Shown: positions 1 to 6,466, counted from the stretch's first letter. The stretch is 10,556 nucleotides of DNA from Oscillibacter sp. (GCA_024404295.1 JAKSQE010000036.1:1-10556), one strand, 5' to 3'. Notes: a model not told the origin generated them from the sequence alone. Program-made: numbers and translations.

Positions 1-1060
1 GCTGGCAGACGGAACGTTTGGTTTTGGCGGAGGTGGAGCCGGTCAGCAGCGCACAGCGAATCCCCAGGGATTCCATCAAGGGGGCAAGGCCGCTGTAATG
101 CTGTTCGGCTAAGATCTCCGTGGGAGCCATCAACGCTGCCTGATAACCATTCTTCACGGCAAAGTAGACGCAGGCGGCAGCCACCATAGTCTTGCCGGAA
201 CCCACATCGCCCTGACAGAGACGATTCATAGGCACACCGGAGCGCATGTCGGACAGCGCTTCTTCTACGCAGCGACGCTGCGCGTCCGTCAGGGTGAAGG
301 GCAAAGCAGAATAGAATGCGGTCATATCCACATCGTCGTAAGGTGAAACGTGAACGACCTCCCGGCGGTGGCGCAGACGCTGCAACCCGATCGAGAAGAG
401 GAACAACTCCTCAAAGGCTAAGCGCCGGCGGGCAATGTTCAGCGCTTCCTCGCTTTCGGGGAAGTGGATATTCTCATAGGCATATCCGATGCGGCACAGA
501 GCGTGTGCCTGCCGCACGTCATCCGGCAGCACGTCCGGCAGAATATCGGCGCAGGCATCCAACCCCTGCCGAATGGAGCGGGAAAGAATCAACTGGCTGA
601 CACCGGCTGTCAGAGGATAGATGGGAACGATGCGGCCGGTGAAAACCCCCTTGCCCTCCTGTTCAACCACGGGACTGGTCATGGAACGGCGGAGCAAGTT
701 GCCCTCGGCTTTTCCGTAAAAAATGTAGGTTTCGCCTACCTGCAACTGATTTTTCAGCCAGGATTGATTAAAGAAAGTAATGTCCAGAACGCCGGTCTCG
801 TCCACGGCACGCACTTTCACCAGATCCATGCCTCGCCGCACATGGGACAGCTTTGGCGGCTGGGAGATCATGGCAGAAACGCAGGCACTCTCGCCGGGAA
901 CCAGTTTGGAGATGGTTTTCGCTTCCCGTCGGTCATCGTAGCGGCGGGGAAACCAGGAAATCAGATCCTGCAGGGTGGTAATTCCCAGCTTCGCCAGCGA
1001 CTTGGCTCGCTGTTCGCCAATGCCGTGGATGTAGCGCACATCGGTTTTTAAGTCTGCCAT
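1..1060 (-). CDS. recG: ATP-dependent DNA helicase RecG, N-terminal half (cut by window edge)
   Basis: RecG is a superfamily 2 DNA translocase that remodels stalled replication forks and branch-migrates Holliday junctions. About 353 residues are present; the family is usually near 680-700, so the second helicase lobe lies beyond base 1. The N-terminus reads MADLKTDVRYIHGIGEQRAK, with a helix-hairpin-helix-like segment at about residues 11-27 and the RecG hallmark WFPRRYDDR at 36-44. A wedge/OB-fold region follows. A segment reading LPFTLTDAQ precedes Walker A, QGDVGSGKT, whose GDVGSGKT is at residues 284-291 (bases 188-211); the ATPEI motif follows. The start is set by AAGGGGGG shortly upstream of ATG. 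It has its own promoter and is separated from folA by a terminator. The identification is firm; only completeness is unknown. Confidence 0.95.
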   Translation of the reverse strand, partial: MADLKTDVRYIHGIGEQRAKSLAKLGITTLQDLISWFPRRYDDRREAKTISKLVPGESACVSAMISQPPKLSHVRRGMDLVKVRAVDETGVLDITFFNQSWLKNQLQVGETYIFYGKAEGNLLRRSMTSPVVEQEGKGVFTGRIVPIYPLTAGVSQLILSRSIRQGLDACADILPDVLPDDVRQAHALCRIGYAYENIHFPESEEALNIARRRLAFEELFLFSIGLQRLRHRREVVHVSPYDDVDMTAFYSALPFTLTDAQRRCVEEALSDMRSGVPMNRLCQGDVGSGKTMVAAACVYFAVKNGYQAALMAPTEILAEQHYSGLAPLMESLGIRCALLTGSTSAKTKRSVCQ

Positions 1061-1089
1061 GGAATCCCCCCTTCTTTCATATTACCTAT

Positions 1090-1118
1090 ATTATAACGGC
1101 TTTGAAACGAATTGAAAA
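1090..1118 (-). promoter_or_regulatory. Predicted recG promoter
   Basis: On the minus strand a perfect TATAAT -10 (1090-1095) lies exactly 17 bases from TTTTCA (1113-1118), which matches four of six bases of the -35 consensus. It sits about 30 bases upstream of the recG start. The -35 lies inside the U-tract of the folA terminator. Confidence 0.65.
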
Positions 1119-1149
1119 GAAAAACGACGCCTGCAGGAAAGCAGGCGTC
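1113..1149 (-). terminator. Rho-independent terminator of thyA-folA
   Basis: A perfect 9-bp stem, GACGCCTGC (1126-1134) with GCAGGCGTC (1141-1149), closes a 6-base loop. Read on the minus strand, the stem is followed by GTTTTTCTTTTC. It starts 11 bases after the folA stop codon and is oriented to end the thyA-folA transcript. Confidence 0.85.
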
Positions 1150-1159
1150 AGATCTCATA

Positions 1160-1654
1160 TTACAGACGGACGTTTTCGTACTCGGTAAAGCAGAAAGACA
1201 GACCGTTTTCCTCGGTGATCGGCTCTTCTGTGGAAACCAGTTTCCAACTGGGGAGCTTGTCCAGATTGGGGAAGAAGGAACTGGCACCGGAGGCCTTGGC
1301 ATTGACTCTGGTCACATAAGCCTTCTTGCACATGGGCAGCAGAGAAGCATACACACTGGCACCACCGATGACCCAAACGGTCTCGTCGTCTTTTGCCAGC
1401 CGGACAGCCTCTTCGGGGGAAGATACCACCTCGCAGCCCTCCCGCTGGAATTCGGGATTGCGGGTGATCACAATGTTACGGCGATTGGGCAGAGGCTTGC
1501 CGCCGGGGAAAGAATCCAAAGTCATACGGCCTACAATCACGGTGCAGCCGGTGGTCATGGCGCGAAAGCGCTTCATATCTGTAGGCAGGGTGAACAGCAG
1601 GCCATTATTTTGGCCGATGGCCCAATTTTCATCAACAGCAACAATGACATCCAT
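1160..1654 (-). CDS. folA: Dihydrofolate reductase
   Basis: Reduces dihydrofolate to tetrahydrofolate with NADPH, regenerating the cofactor that thymidylate synthase oxidises. The protein is 164 residues, normal for bacterial DHFR. It opens MDVIVAVDENWAIGQNNGLL; the family's active-site acid is D26 in LPTDMKRF, followed by VIVGRMTLDSF, PLPNRRNIVITRN and the nucleotide-binding VIGGASVYASLLP. The start at 1654 is chosen because GGAGG lies seven bases upstream and the protein then begins exactly where DHFRs do. The same frame stays open further upstream, but only as an overlap with thyA. The gene starts 29 bases after the thyA stop with no promoter visible between them, so co-transcription with thyA is likely. 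A strong terminator follows. Confidence 0.96.
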   Translation of the reverse strand: MDVIVAVDENWAIGQNNGLLFTLPTDMKRFRAMTTGCTVIVGRMTLDSFPGGKPLPNRRNIVITRNPEFQREGCEVVSSPEEAVRLAKDDETVWVIGGASVYASLLPMCKKAYVTRVNAKASGASSFFPNLDKLPSWKLVSTEEPITEENGLSFCFTEYENVRL

Positions 1655-1683
1655 TGATTGTTCCTCCATGTAAATGATATGTA

Positions 1684-2514
1684 TTAGACAGCAACAGGGA
1701 TCTTCTCCTCCAGAGGATGTGCCTGATAGCCCTCCAGAGAAACGCTGTTTTTCGTAAAGGCATAGAAATCCGTCACGGTGGGATCCAGAGTGAATTTGGG
1801 AGCGTCGAAAGGCTTCCGGCGGATCAGCTCCTCCACCACGGGGACATGGCGGTCGTAAATATGGCAGTCGGCAATGACGTGGACCAGTTCGCCGGCTTCC
1901 AAACCGGAAACCTGTGCCATCATGTGAGTCAGGACGGCGTATTGCATGACATTCCAACCGTTGGCAGTCAGCATATCCTGACTGCGCTGGTTCAAAATGG
2001 CATTCAGCGTATTTCCGGAGACGTTGAACGTCATGGAATAAGCGCAGGGGTACAGCGCCATTTCACTCAAATCATGATGGTTATAGAGATTGGTCAGAAT
2101 GCGGCGGGAACCGGGATCGTTTTTCAGATCCCACAAAACCTTGTCCACCTGATCCATGTCGCCCTGCGGATAGTGGTGTTTCACACCCAGCTGATAGCCA
2201 TAGGCCTTGCCGATGGTGCCGTTTTCGTCAGCCCAGGCATCCCAAACGTGGCTTCCCAGCTGGTGGATGTCGTTGGATTTCTTCTGCCAGATCCACAGCA
2301 TCTCATCCACAGCGGACTTCAAAAACTGCTTGCGGACGGTGAGGATGGGAAATTCCTCTTTCAGATTGTAGCGGTTCACCACACCAAACAGCTTGACGGT
2401 GTGGGCAGGGGTTCCATCTTCCCAGCGAGGGCGCACATCACGGTCGGTGTCCCACACGCCTTTGGAAAGGATATCCTTGCAGTTTTGAATAAAGACTTCG
2501 TCGGCGTAACTCAT
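1684..2514 (-). CDS. thyA: Thymidylate synthase (ThyA), Bacillus/Clostridia type
   Basis: Methylates dUMP to dTMP using methylenetetrahydrofolate, producing dihydrofolate that FolA recycles. The 276 residues include the substrate-pocket arginines near GSRRI (135-139), the catalytic cysteine C157 in LYPCAYSM, the dUMP-binding RSQD (177-180), N188, and DCHIYDRH with H218 and Y220. It ends in VAV, as in many ThyA proteins. The YPCAY context, in place of PPCH, and the overall layout resemble Bacillus subtilis ThyA more than E. coli ThyA. The loop before N188 reads TANGWN where most family members have LG.PFN. The start has AAGGGGGA about seven bases upstream. It is the first gene of a two-gene operon with folA and is divergent from the AraC-family gene. 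Confidence 0.95.
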   Translation of the reverse strand: MSYADEVFIQNCKDILSKGVWDTDRDVRPRWEDGTPAHTVKLFGVVNRYNLKEEFPILTVRKQFLKSAVDEMLWIWQKKSNDIHQLGSHVWDAWADENGTIGKAYGYQLGVKHHYPQGDMDQVDKVLWDLKNDPGSRRILTNLYNHHDLSEMALYPCAYSMTFNVSGNTLNAILNQRSQDMLTANGWNVMQYAVLTHMMAQVSGLEAGELVHVIADCHIYDRHVPVVEELIRRKPFDAPKFTLDPTVTDFYAFTKNSVSLEGYQAHPLEEKIPVAV

Positions 2515-2545
2515 GATATGTCCCCCTTATCATACAATTAACGAC

Positions 2546-2574
2546 AGTATACCAAATAAAAATAGAAATGTACA
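2546..2574 (-). promoter_or_regulatory. Predicted thyA-folA promoter (extended -10)
   Basis: The minus strand carries TATACT (2546-2551), five of six consensus bases, preceded by an extended -10 TG (TGGTATACT). TGTACA (2569-2574), four of six, lies 17 bases upstream. The ATG is about 31 bases downstream of the -10. Confidence 0.65.
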
Positions 2575-2649
2575 CAACTTTCTGAAGATTTCAACGAAAT
2601 TCGATATGAGGTAGAGCTGAATTTTTGCACAGAATTCTACGAACTATCG

Positions 2650-2678
2650 TTGAAGTCATGCAAAACGTGCGGTACAAT
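2650..2678 (+). promoter_or_regulatory. Predicted promoter of the AraC-family gene
   Basis: TTGAAG (2650-2655) and TACAAT (2673-2678) are separated by 17 bases, and the start codon lies 20 bases after the -10. It fires away from the thyA promoter, with about 75 bases between the two -35 elements, so a regulator bound there could affect both directions. Confidence 0.65.
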
Positions 2679-2698
2679 AAAGCAAAGGCGGTGAGAAA

Positions 2699-3568
2699 AT
2701 GCTGGACCGTAGCGAAGTGGGCAAGCGGGGCTATCTGGATGAAAATTTCAGATTGTTCCATTTGAAAGATAGTCTGGCTCCAAAACTGGATTACCACTAT
2801 CATGAATTTGACAAACTGATCTTCTTTTTGGGCGGTAAGGTCACCTATGTTGTGGAGGGCGTGACCTACTTTCTGCAGCCTTGGGATGTGCTGCTGGTGC
2901 AGCATAATATGATCCACAAACCCATCATCAACGCAGAAGAACCCTATGAGCGCGTGGTGATCTGGCTGGGCAACGATTGGCTGACCAGCCGCAGTGAGCC
3001 GCAGACGCTGCTGAGCACTTGCTTTGATGTAGCGCGGCAGCAGGGATTCCATCTGCTTCGCACCAATGCGGATCGACGCTTGGACTATATGCAGACCATT
3101 CAGCGTTTGGAAGAAGCTTTGCGCTCGAAAGAGTTTGGCGCAGAGCGTATGGCAGATATGCTCTGCCAACAGATCTTAATTTATGTGAATCGAGATATTC
3201 TGCGGGATAATACGGCCAAAGAAGAGCAGGAGAGCTATCACTTTGATCCTAAAATGGAGGAGATCTTACAATATATTACCAACCATTTGGGAGAAGAACT
3301 GTCCGTTGATTTACTGGCAAAGCGCTTTTATCTGAGTCGATATTATCTCATGCACCGCTTTAAGGAAGTTACCGGCTATACGGTGCACCAGTATATCGTG
3401 CAGAAGCGGCTGCTGTGGGCAGGGGAGATGCTGCGGGAGGGCACCCCGGTGATGAAGGCTGCGGAGCAGGCGGGATTTCGGGAATACTCCACCTTTTTGC
3501 GGGCGTTCCAGAGCACCTTCCACATGAGCCCCAAAGAGTTTTGCAGCCAAATCAAAAACGGAAGATAA
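2699..3568 (+). CDS. AraC-family transcriptional regulator with N-terminal cupin
   Basis: A 289-residue regulator with the usual two-part layout. Residues about 20-100 form a cupin-like sensor with the family's HxH pattern (H33, H35 in DYHYHEFDKL), GGKVTYVVEGVTYFLQPWDVLLV and a further histidine in MIHKP. The DNA-binding domain spans about residues 182-285 with two helix-turn-helix units: LSVDLLAKRFYLSRYYLMHRFKEV-type residues around 201-225 and the second HTH ending in the family signature around FREYSTFLRAFQSTFHMSPKEF. Members of this family often sense sugars or other small carbohydrates through the cupin, but the ligand cannot be read here. AAGGCGGTGAG precedes the ATG. It has its own promoter and terminator, so it is monocistronic; its targets are unknown. 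The neighbouring metal operon has a different regulator. Confidence 0.92.
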   Translation: MLDRSEVGKRGYLDENFRLFHLKDSLAPKLDYHYHEFDKLIFFLGGKVTYVVEGVTYFLQPWDVLLVQHNMIHKPIINAEEPYERVVIWLGNDWLTSRSEPQTLLSTCFDVARQQGFHLLRTNADRRLDYMQTIQRLEEALRSKEFGAERMADMLCQQILIYVNRDILRDNTAKEEQESYHFDPKMEEILQYITNHLGEELSVDLLAKRFYLSRYYLMHRFKEVTGYTVHQYIVQKRLLWAGEMLREGTPVMKAAEQAGFREYSTFLRAFQSTFHMSPKEFCSQIKNGR

Positions 3569-3578
3569 CAAGTTGAAC

Positions 3579-3624
3579 AGGACATCTCTGCAGGCACATG
3601 CCGAAGAGGTGTCCTCGTTTTTTT
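3579..3624 (+). terminator. Rho-independent terminator after the AraC-family gene
   Basis: AGGACATCTCT (3579-3589) pairs with AGAGGTGTCCT (3605-3615) over 11 bp with one G-U pair. The loop contains a small nested GGCA/TGCC stem. CG and seven T residues follow (3618-3624). It isolates the AraC-family gene from the metal operon. Confidence 0.88.
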
Positions 3625-3662
3625 GCAAAGACAAAAAACGACAATTTTTTTATAGGAGGTGC

Positions 3663-3691
3663 TTGACATTCGATCCCCGAGGGTATATGCT
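3663..3691 (+). promoter_or_regulatory. Predicted promoter of the hma-cadA metal efflux genes
   Basis: A perfect TTGACA -35 (3663-3668) is followed after 17 bases by TATGCT (3686-3691), four of six consensus bases. The expected transcription start is near 3698, just before the inverted-repeat operator. An overlapping TATATG at 3684 is a less well spaced alternative -10. Confidence 0.7.
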
Positions 3692-3706
3692 ACAACCATA
3701 GAACGA

Positions 3707-3722
3707 TTGAACAGTTGTTCAA
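3707..3722. promoter_or_regulatory. Predicted ArsR/SmtB-type operator
   Basis: TTGAACA-GT-TGTTCAA is a perfect 7-2-7 inverted repeat. It contains the TGAACA-N2-TGTTCA core known from operators of SmtB/CzrA-type metal sensors. It lies about 9-25 bases downstream of the predicted transcription start and 29 bases before the hma ATG, a position where a bound repressor would block transcription. The CadC-like protein encoded at 5985 is the obvious candidate to bind it; this pairing is inferred. Confidence 0.75.
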
Positions 3723-3751
3723 ATGAAAAAGACATAAAGGAGCGCTGACCT

Positions 3752-3970
3752 ATGAAAAAGACTTACAAGATTGATGTGGATTGCGCCAACTGCGCAAACA
3801 AGATGGAAGTTGCCGCCAATGAGACCGCTGGCGTCAAGCAGGCTACCGTGAACTTCATGACCCTGAAGATGATCGTCGAGTTCGAGGACGGCGCTGATCC
3901 CAAGACTGTTATGCCCGAGGTGCTGGCCAACTGCAAAAAGGTCGAGGACGACTGCGAGATTTTCCTGTAA
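3752..3970 (+). CDS. Small HMA-domain heavy-metal-binding protein
   Basis: A 72-residue stand-alone heavy-metal-associated domain (ferredoxin-like fold) with the metal-binding loop DCANC: D10, C11 and C14. An aspartate directly before the first cysteine is typical of the zinc/cadmium/lead class (as in the ZntA N-terminal domain), whereas copper chaperones usually have Met or Thr there. Two further cysteines, C61 and C68, sit in the acidic C-terminus EDDCEIFL. It probably hands a divalent metal to the ATPase encoded 68 bases downstream, which lacks such a domain, or buffers cytosolic metal; this is inferred. AAAGGAG precedes the ATG by about ten bases. It is the first gene after the operator. 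A copper role cannot be fully excluded from sequence. Confidence 0.9.
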   Translation: MKKTYKIDVDCANCANKMEVAANETAGVKQATVNFMTLKMIVEFEDGADPKTVMPEVLANCKKVEDDCEIFL

Positions 3971-3984
3971 GATATCAATTCTTC

Positions 3985-4022
3985 ACCGGCCTTGGCAGCT
4001 TGCCTTGGCCGGTTATTCTTTT
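3985..4022 (+). terminator. Intercistronic hairpin between hma and cadA (attenuator or weak terminator)
   Basis: ACCGGCC (3985-3991) pairs with GGCCGGT (4007-4013). After a TT/TT internal loop there is a further GGC/GCC pairing (3994-3996 with 4002-4004). The imperfect T-run TATTCTTTT follows. It lies wholly between the hma stop and the cadA ribosome binding site. It could partly terminate or stabilise the upstream mRNA, giving more HMA protein than ATPase. Confidence 0.55.
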
Positions 4023-4038
4023 GATAGGAGGGATTTCT

Positions 4039-5913
4039 ATGAATAAAAAGCAGAAAAAAGTTCTGTGGCGTATCCTTGCTGCTGCGGCGTTGATGATCGT
4101 GTTTGCTCTGCTGCCACTGGATCATCTGCCCTTGCTGCGGTTTGTATTGTTCCTGATCCCGTATTTTACCATTGGCTATGATATTCTGATCAAGGCTTAC
4201 AAAGGCGTTCGCAACAAGCAGCCCTTTGATGAAAACTTCCTGATGGCTGTGGCCACCGTGGGCGCCATTGCTTTGGGCGAATATACCGAAGGCGTGGCGG
4301 TTATGCTGTTCTATCAGATCGGCGAGCTGTTTCAGAGCTATGCTGTTGGCAAGAGCCGCCGCAATATCAGCGACCTGATGGACATTCGTCCGGATTATGC
4401 CAATGTTGAGGGCGAAGACGGCGAATTGGAGCAGGTAGATCCCGATGAGGTGGAGATCGGTACCATGATCGTGGTGAAGCCCGGTGAAAAGATCCCCATC
4501 GACGGTATCGTCCGTGAGGGCCAGACAACGTTGAATACCAGCGCACTGACCGGTGAGAGCGTTCCTCGTGAGGCCGGTGTGGGCGATGAGGTCATCAGCG
4601 GCTGTATCAACCTGACGGGTCTGCTGAAAATTGAGACGACACGTGAATTCGGAGAATCCACGGTGTCCAAGATTTTGGAACTGGTGGAAAATGCCAGCTC
4701 CCGTAAATCTCGTTCCGAAGCGTTCATCTCCAAGTTCGCTCGGATCTATACGCCTGCCGTGTGCTACAGCGCATTGGCTCTGGCGGTTGTGCCGCCCGTG
4801 ATTTCTTTGCTGCTGAGTCAGGGCGCGCATGTGGGCACCTGGGTGTATCGCGCACTGACGTTCCTGGTTGTCAGCTGCCCCTGCGCTGTGGTCATCAGCA
4901 TTCCTTTGAGCTTCTTCGCCGGTATCGGCGGTGCCAGTAATGCAGGTGTGCTGGTGAAAGGCTCCAACTATCTGGAAACGCTGTCTCGGGTCAAATACGT
5001 GGTTTTTGACAAGACCGGCACTTTGACACAGGGCGTATTCCGCGTTACCAACATCTTTTGCGTGAAGCTGCGCCACGAGGAACTGCTGGAATACGCAGCT
5101 TTGGCGGAGAGTTTTTCTACCCATCCCATCAGCAAGAGTTTGGTTGAGGCTTATGGGAAGCCGGTGGATCAGAGCCGCGTGACGGATGTGCAGGAGATCA
5201 GCGGTCATGGTGTGATCGCAAAGGTGGATGGCACTTCTGTGGCCTGCGGCAACGAAAAGCTGATGAGCCAGATGAATCTAACGGCGCTGCCCTGCCAGCA
5301 GGCCGGCACGGTGGTACATGTGGCGGTAGACGGCGTTTACAGTGGCTATATTCTGATCTCCGATGAGGAGAAGCCGGACTCTAAGGCCGCTATCGCAGCG
5401 CTGAAGCAGGCCGGTATTCGCCAGACCATTATGCTGACCGGCGACCGTAAGGCTGCTGCGGAGCAGGTGGCGGCCGATTTGGGGATCGATCAGGTTTACA
5501 GCGACCTTTTACCTGCCGGCAAAGTGGAGCAGGTGGAAAAGCTGCTGGGCTCCAAGGGGAAGAATGAGCAACTGGCTTTCGTGGGTGATGGCATCAACGA
5601 TGCTCCGGTGCTGTCCCGTGCAGATATTGGCATCGCCATGGGCGCACTGGGTTCCGATGCTGCCATTGAGGCGGCCGACATCGTGCTGATGGACGATAAT
5701 CCGCTGAAAATTGCAAAAGCCATTAATATTTCCAGAAAATGCATTCGGATCGTCTATGAAAACATCATTTTTGCCATTGGTGTGAAGCTGGCCTGCCTGG
5801 TGCTGACGGCCTTCGGCCTCTCCAATATGTGGTTCGCCATCTTTGCCGATGTGGGCGTGATGGTGATCGCAGTCTTGAATGCAATTCGCGCTTTGAACGT
5901 TAAGAATCTGTAA
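4039..5913 (+). CDS. cadA: Zn2+/Cd2+/Pb2+-translocating P-type ATPase (P1B-2), without N-terminal HMA domain
   Basis: An inner-membrane pump that exports divalent soft metals with ATP. The 624 residues carry, in order: the actuator TGES loop (171-174), the intramembrane metal site CPC (280-282), the phosphorylated D324 in DKTGT, the HP dipeptide of the nucleotide domain (362-363), TGDR, and GDGIND (516-521). Near the C-terminus K583 and D604 are 21 residues apart, as are K693 and D714 of E. coli ZntA; this pair marks the zinc/cadmium/lead class rather than copper pumps. The N-terminus goes straight into membrane helices, with no CxxC domain; a separate HMA protein is encoded just upstream. 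ATG at 4039 is preferred over an in-frame ATG at 4000, because AGGAGGGA lies just before it and the earlier start falls inside the hairpin. The exact metal is not determined. Confidence 0.95.
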   Translation: MNKKQKKVLWRILAAAALMIVFALLPLDHLPLLRFVLFLIPYFTIGYDILIKAYKGVRNKQPFDENFLMAVATVGAIALGEYTEGVAVMLFYQIGELFQSYAVGKSRRNISDLMDIRPDYANVEGEDGELEQVDPDEVEIGTMIVVKPGEKIPIDGIVREGQTTLNTSALTGESVPREAGVGDEVISGCINLTGLLKIETTREFGESTVSKILELVENASSRKSRSEAFISKFARIYTPAVCYSALALAVVPPVISLLLSQGAHVGTWVYRALTFLVVSCPCAVVISIPLSFFAGIGGASNAGVLVKGSNYLETLSRVKYVVFDKTGTLTQGVFRVTNIFCVKLRHEELLEYAALAESFSTHPISKSLVEAYGKPVDQSRVTDVQEISGHGVIAKVDGTSVACGNEKLMSQMNLTALPCQQAGTVVHVAVDGVYSGYILISDEEKPDSKAAIAALKQAGIRQTIMLTGDRKAAAEQVAADLGIDQVYSDLLPAGKVEQVEKLLGSKGKNEQLAFVGDGINDAPVLSRADIGIAMGALGSDAAIEAADIVLMDDNPLKIAKAINISRKCIRIVYENIIFAIGVKLACLVLTAFGLSNMWFAIFADVGVMVIAVLNAIRALNVKNL

Positions 5914-5923
5914 GGAGCGCCCC

Positions 5924-5952
5924 TTGCAATTTTTCCGTTGAGTCTCTATAAT
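5924..5952 (+). promoter_or_regulatory. Predicted internal promoter of the arsR/cadC-like gene
   Basis: TTGCAA (5924-5929), 17 bases, then a perfect TATAAT (5947-5952), starting 11 bases after the cadA stop. The expected start near 5959 leaves a leader that fits the ATG at 5985. No TGAACA/TGTTCA-type inverted repeat is seen around it. Confidence 0.7.
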
Positions 5953-5984
5953 CAAAAATAGCAACGATGAGAGGAGTGAGACCC

Positions 5985-6353
5985 ATGCACAAGCATGACG
6001 AATTGGAAGCAGAGTGCTGCGAGAATACGGAAGTTCATGAAGACCTACTGCAAATGGTCCGCTCCAATATGCCGGAGAAAGAAAAACTGGAAGATCTGGC
6101 TGGCCTGTTTAAGGTTTTTGGAGATCCCACACGCATTCAAATCTTGTTCGTTCTGTTTGAAGCGGAGGTTTGCGTGTGCGATTTGGCGGCCGCTTTGGAC
6201 ATGACTTCTTCTGCCATCAGCCATCAACTGAGTTTTTTGAAGCAGAACAAGCTGGTAAAAAGCCGCAGAGAAGGGAAATCTGTGTTTTACTCTCTGGCAG
6301 ATGACCATGTGCGCACCATCGTGGCGCAGGGCATGGACCATGTCAATGAATGA
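5985..6353 (+). CDS. CadC-like ArsR/SmtB-family metal-sensing repressor
   Basis: A 122-residue winged-helix repressor that should release its operator on binding Cd2+, Pb2+ or Zn2+. Core features are LFKVFGDPTRIQIL and the recognition region TSSAISHQLSFLKQNKLV (74-91). It carries both metal-site types of S. aureus CadC. The alpha-3N type comprises C63 and C65 in EVCVCDL plus a cysteine pair C11-C12 in the N-terminal arm. The alpha-5 type is D106-x-H108 and H119-x2-E122, with the same 11-residue spacing between the histidines as in CadC. ATG at 5985 is preferred over the in-frame ATG at 5967: the GAGGAG ribosome binding site lies between them, and the earlier start would leave almost no leader. 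Its likely target is the inverted repeat before hma. It has its own promoter and terminator, and may also be read through from cadA. Confidence 0.93.
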   Translation: MHKHDELEAECCENTEVHEDLLQMVRSNMPEKEKLEDLAGLFKVFGDPTRIQILFVLFEAEVCVCDLAAALDMTSSAISHQLSFLKQNKLVKSRREGKSVFYSLADDHVRTIVAQGMDHVNE

Positions 6354-6356
6354 CAG

Positions 6357-6391
6357 AAAACTGCTTAGCCGGTTGGCTAAGCAGTTTTTCT
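6357..6391 (+). terminator. Rho-independent terminator of the metal efflux module
   Basis: AAAACTGCTTAGCC (6357-6370) pairs perfectly with GGCTAAGCAGTTTT (6375-6388) around a GGTT loop, with a T-run at 6385-6389. It lies directly after the repressor stop codon. The A-rich left arm could also let it work in reverse. Confidence 0.92.
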
Positions 6392-6419
6392 TGCACTTGA
6401 AGGGAAAAAGGAGTATTCT
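6391..6419 (+). promoter_or_regulatory. Possible promoter of the thioesterase gene
   Basis: TTGCAC (6391-6396) and TATTCT (6414-6419) are 17 bases apart and abut the preceding terminator. Both boxes are only partial consensus matches. A promoter is needed somewhere in this gap, because the upstream operon is terminated. Confidence 0.4.
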
Positions 6420-6466
6420 TTTTCTTGAATCGAAATAGCACGTTTTAGAAACGGGAAGTGGGCACT

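Noticed and set aside
464..1051. 195-codon open frame on the plus strand antisense to recG
   Set aside because: The minus strand encodes unmistakable RecG through this whole stretch.
1717..2541. 274-codon open frame on the plus strand antisense to thyA
   Set aside because: thyA on the minus strand has every catalytic residue; the antisense frame resembles no known family.
3573..3579. TTGAACA, identical to one operator half-site, just before the AraC-family terminator
   Set aside because: There is no partner half-site nearby, and it lies at the edge of a terminator stem. A single 7-mer is expected by chance.
3655..3661. AGGAGGT, a strong ribosome-binding-site-like sequence just before the hma promoter
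   Set aside because: No start codon with a meaningful reading frame follows at the right distance, and it lies upstream of the predicted transcription start, so it is probably chance.
3688..3702. Four-codon minigene ATG CTA CAA CCA TAG before hma
   Set aside because: It overlaps the predicted -10 element, so the ATG would not be in the transcript, and it has no ribosome binding site.
3763..5208. 481-codon open frame on the minus strand across hma and cadA
   Set aside because: It is antisense to two well-defined genes, has no domain and is compositionally His/Gln-rich like other shadow frames. It would also span two genes and their intergenic hairpin.
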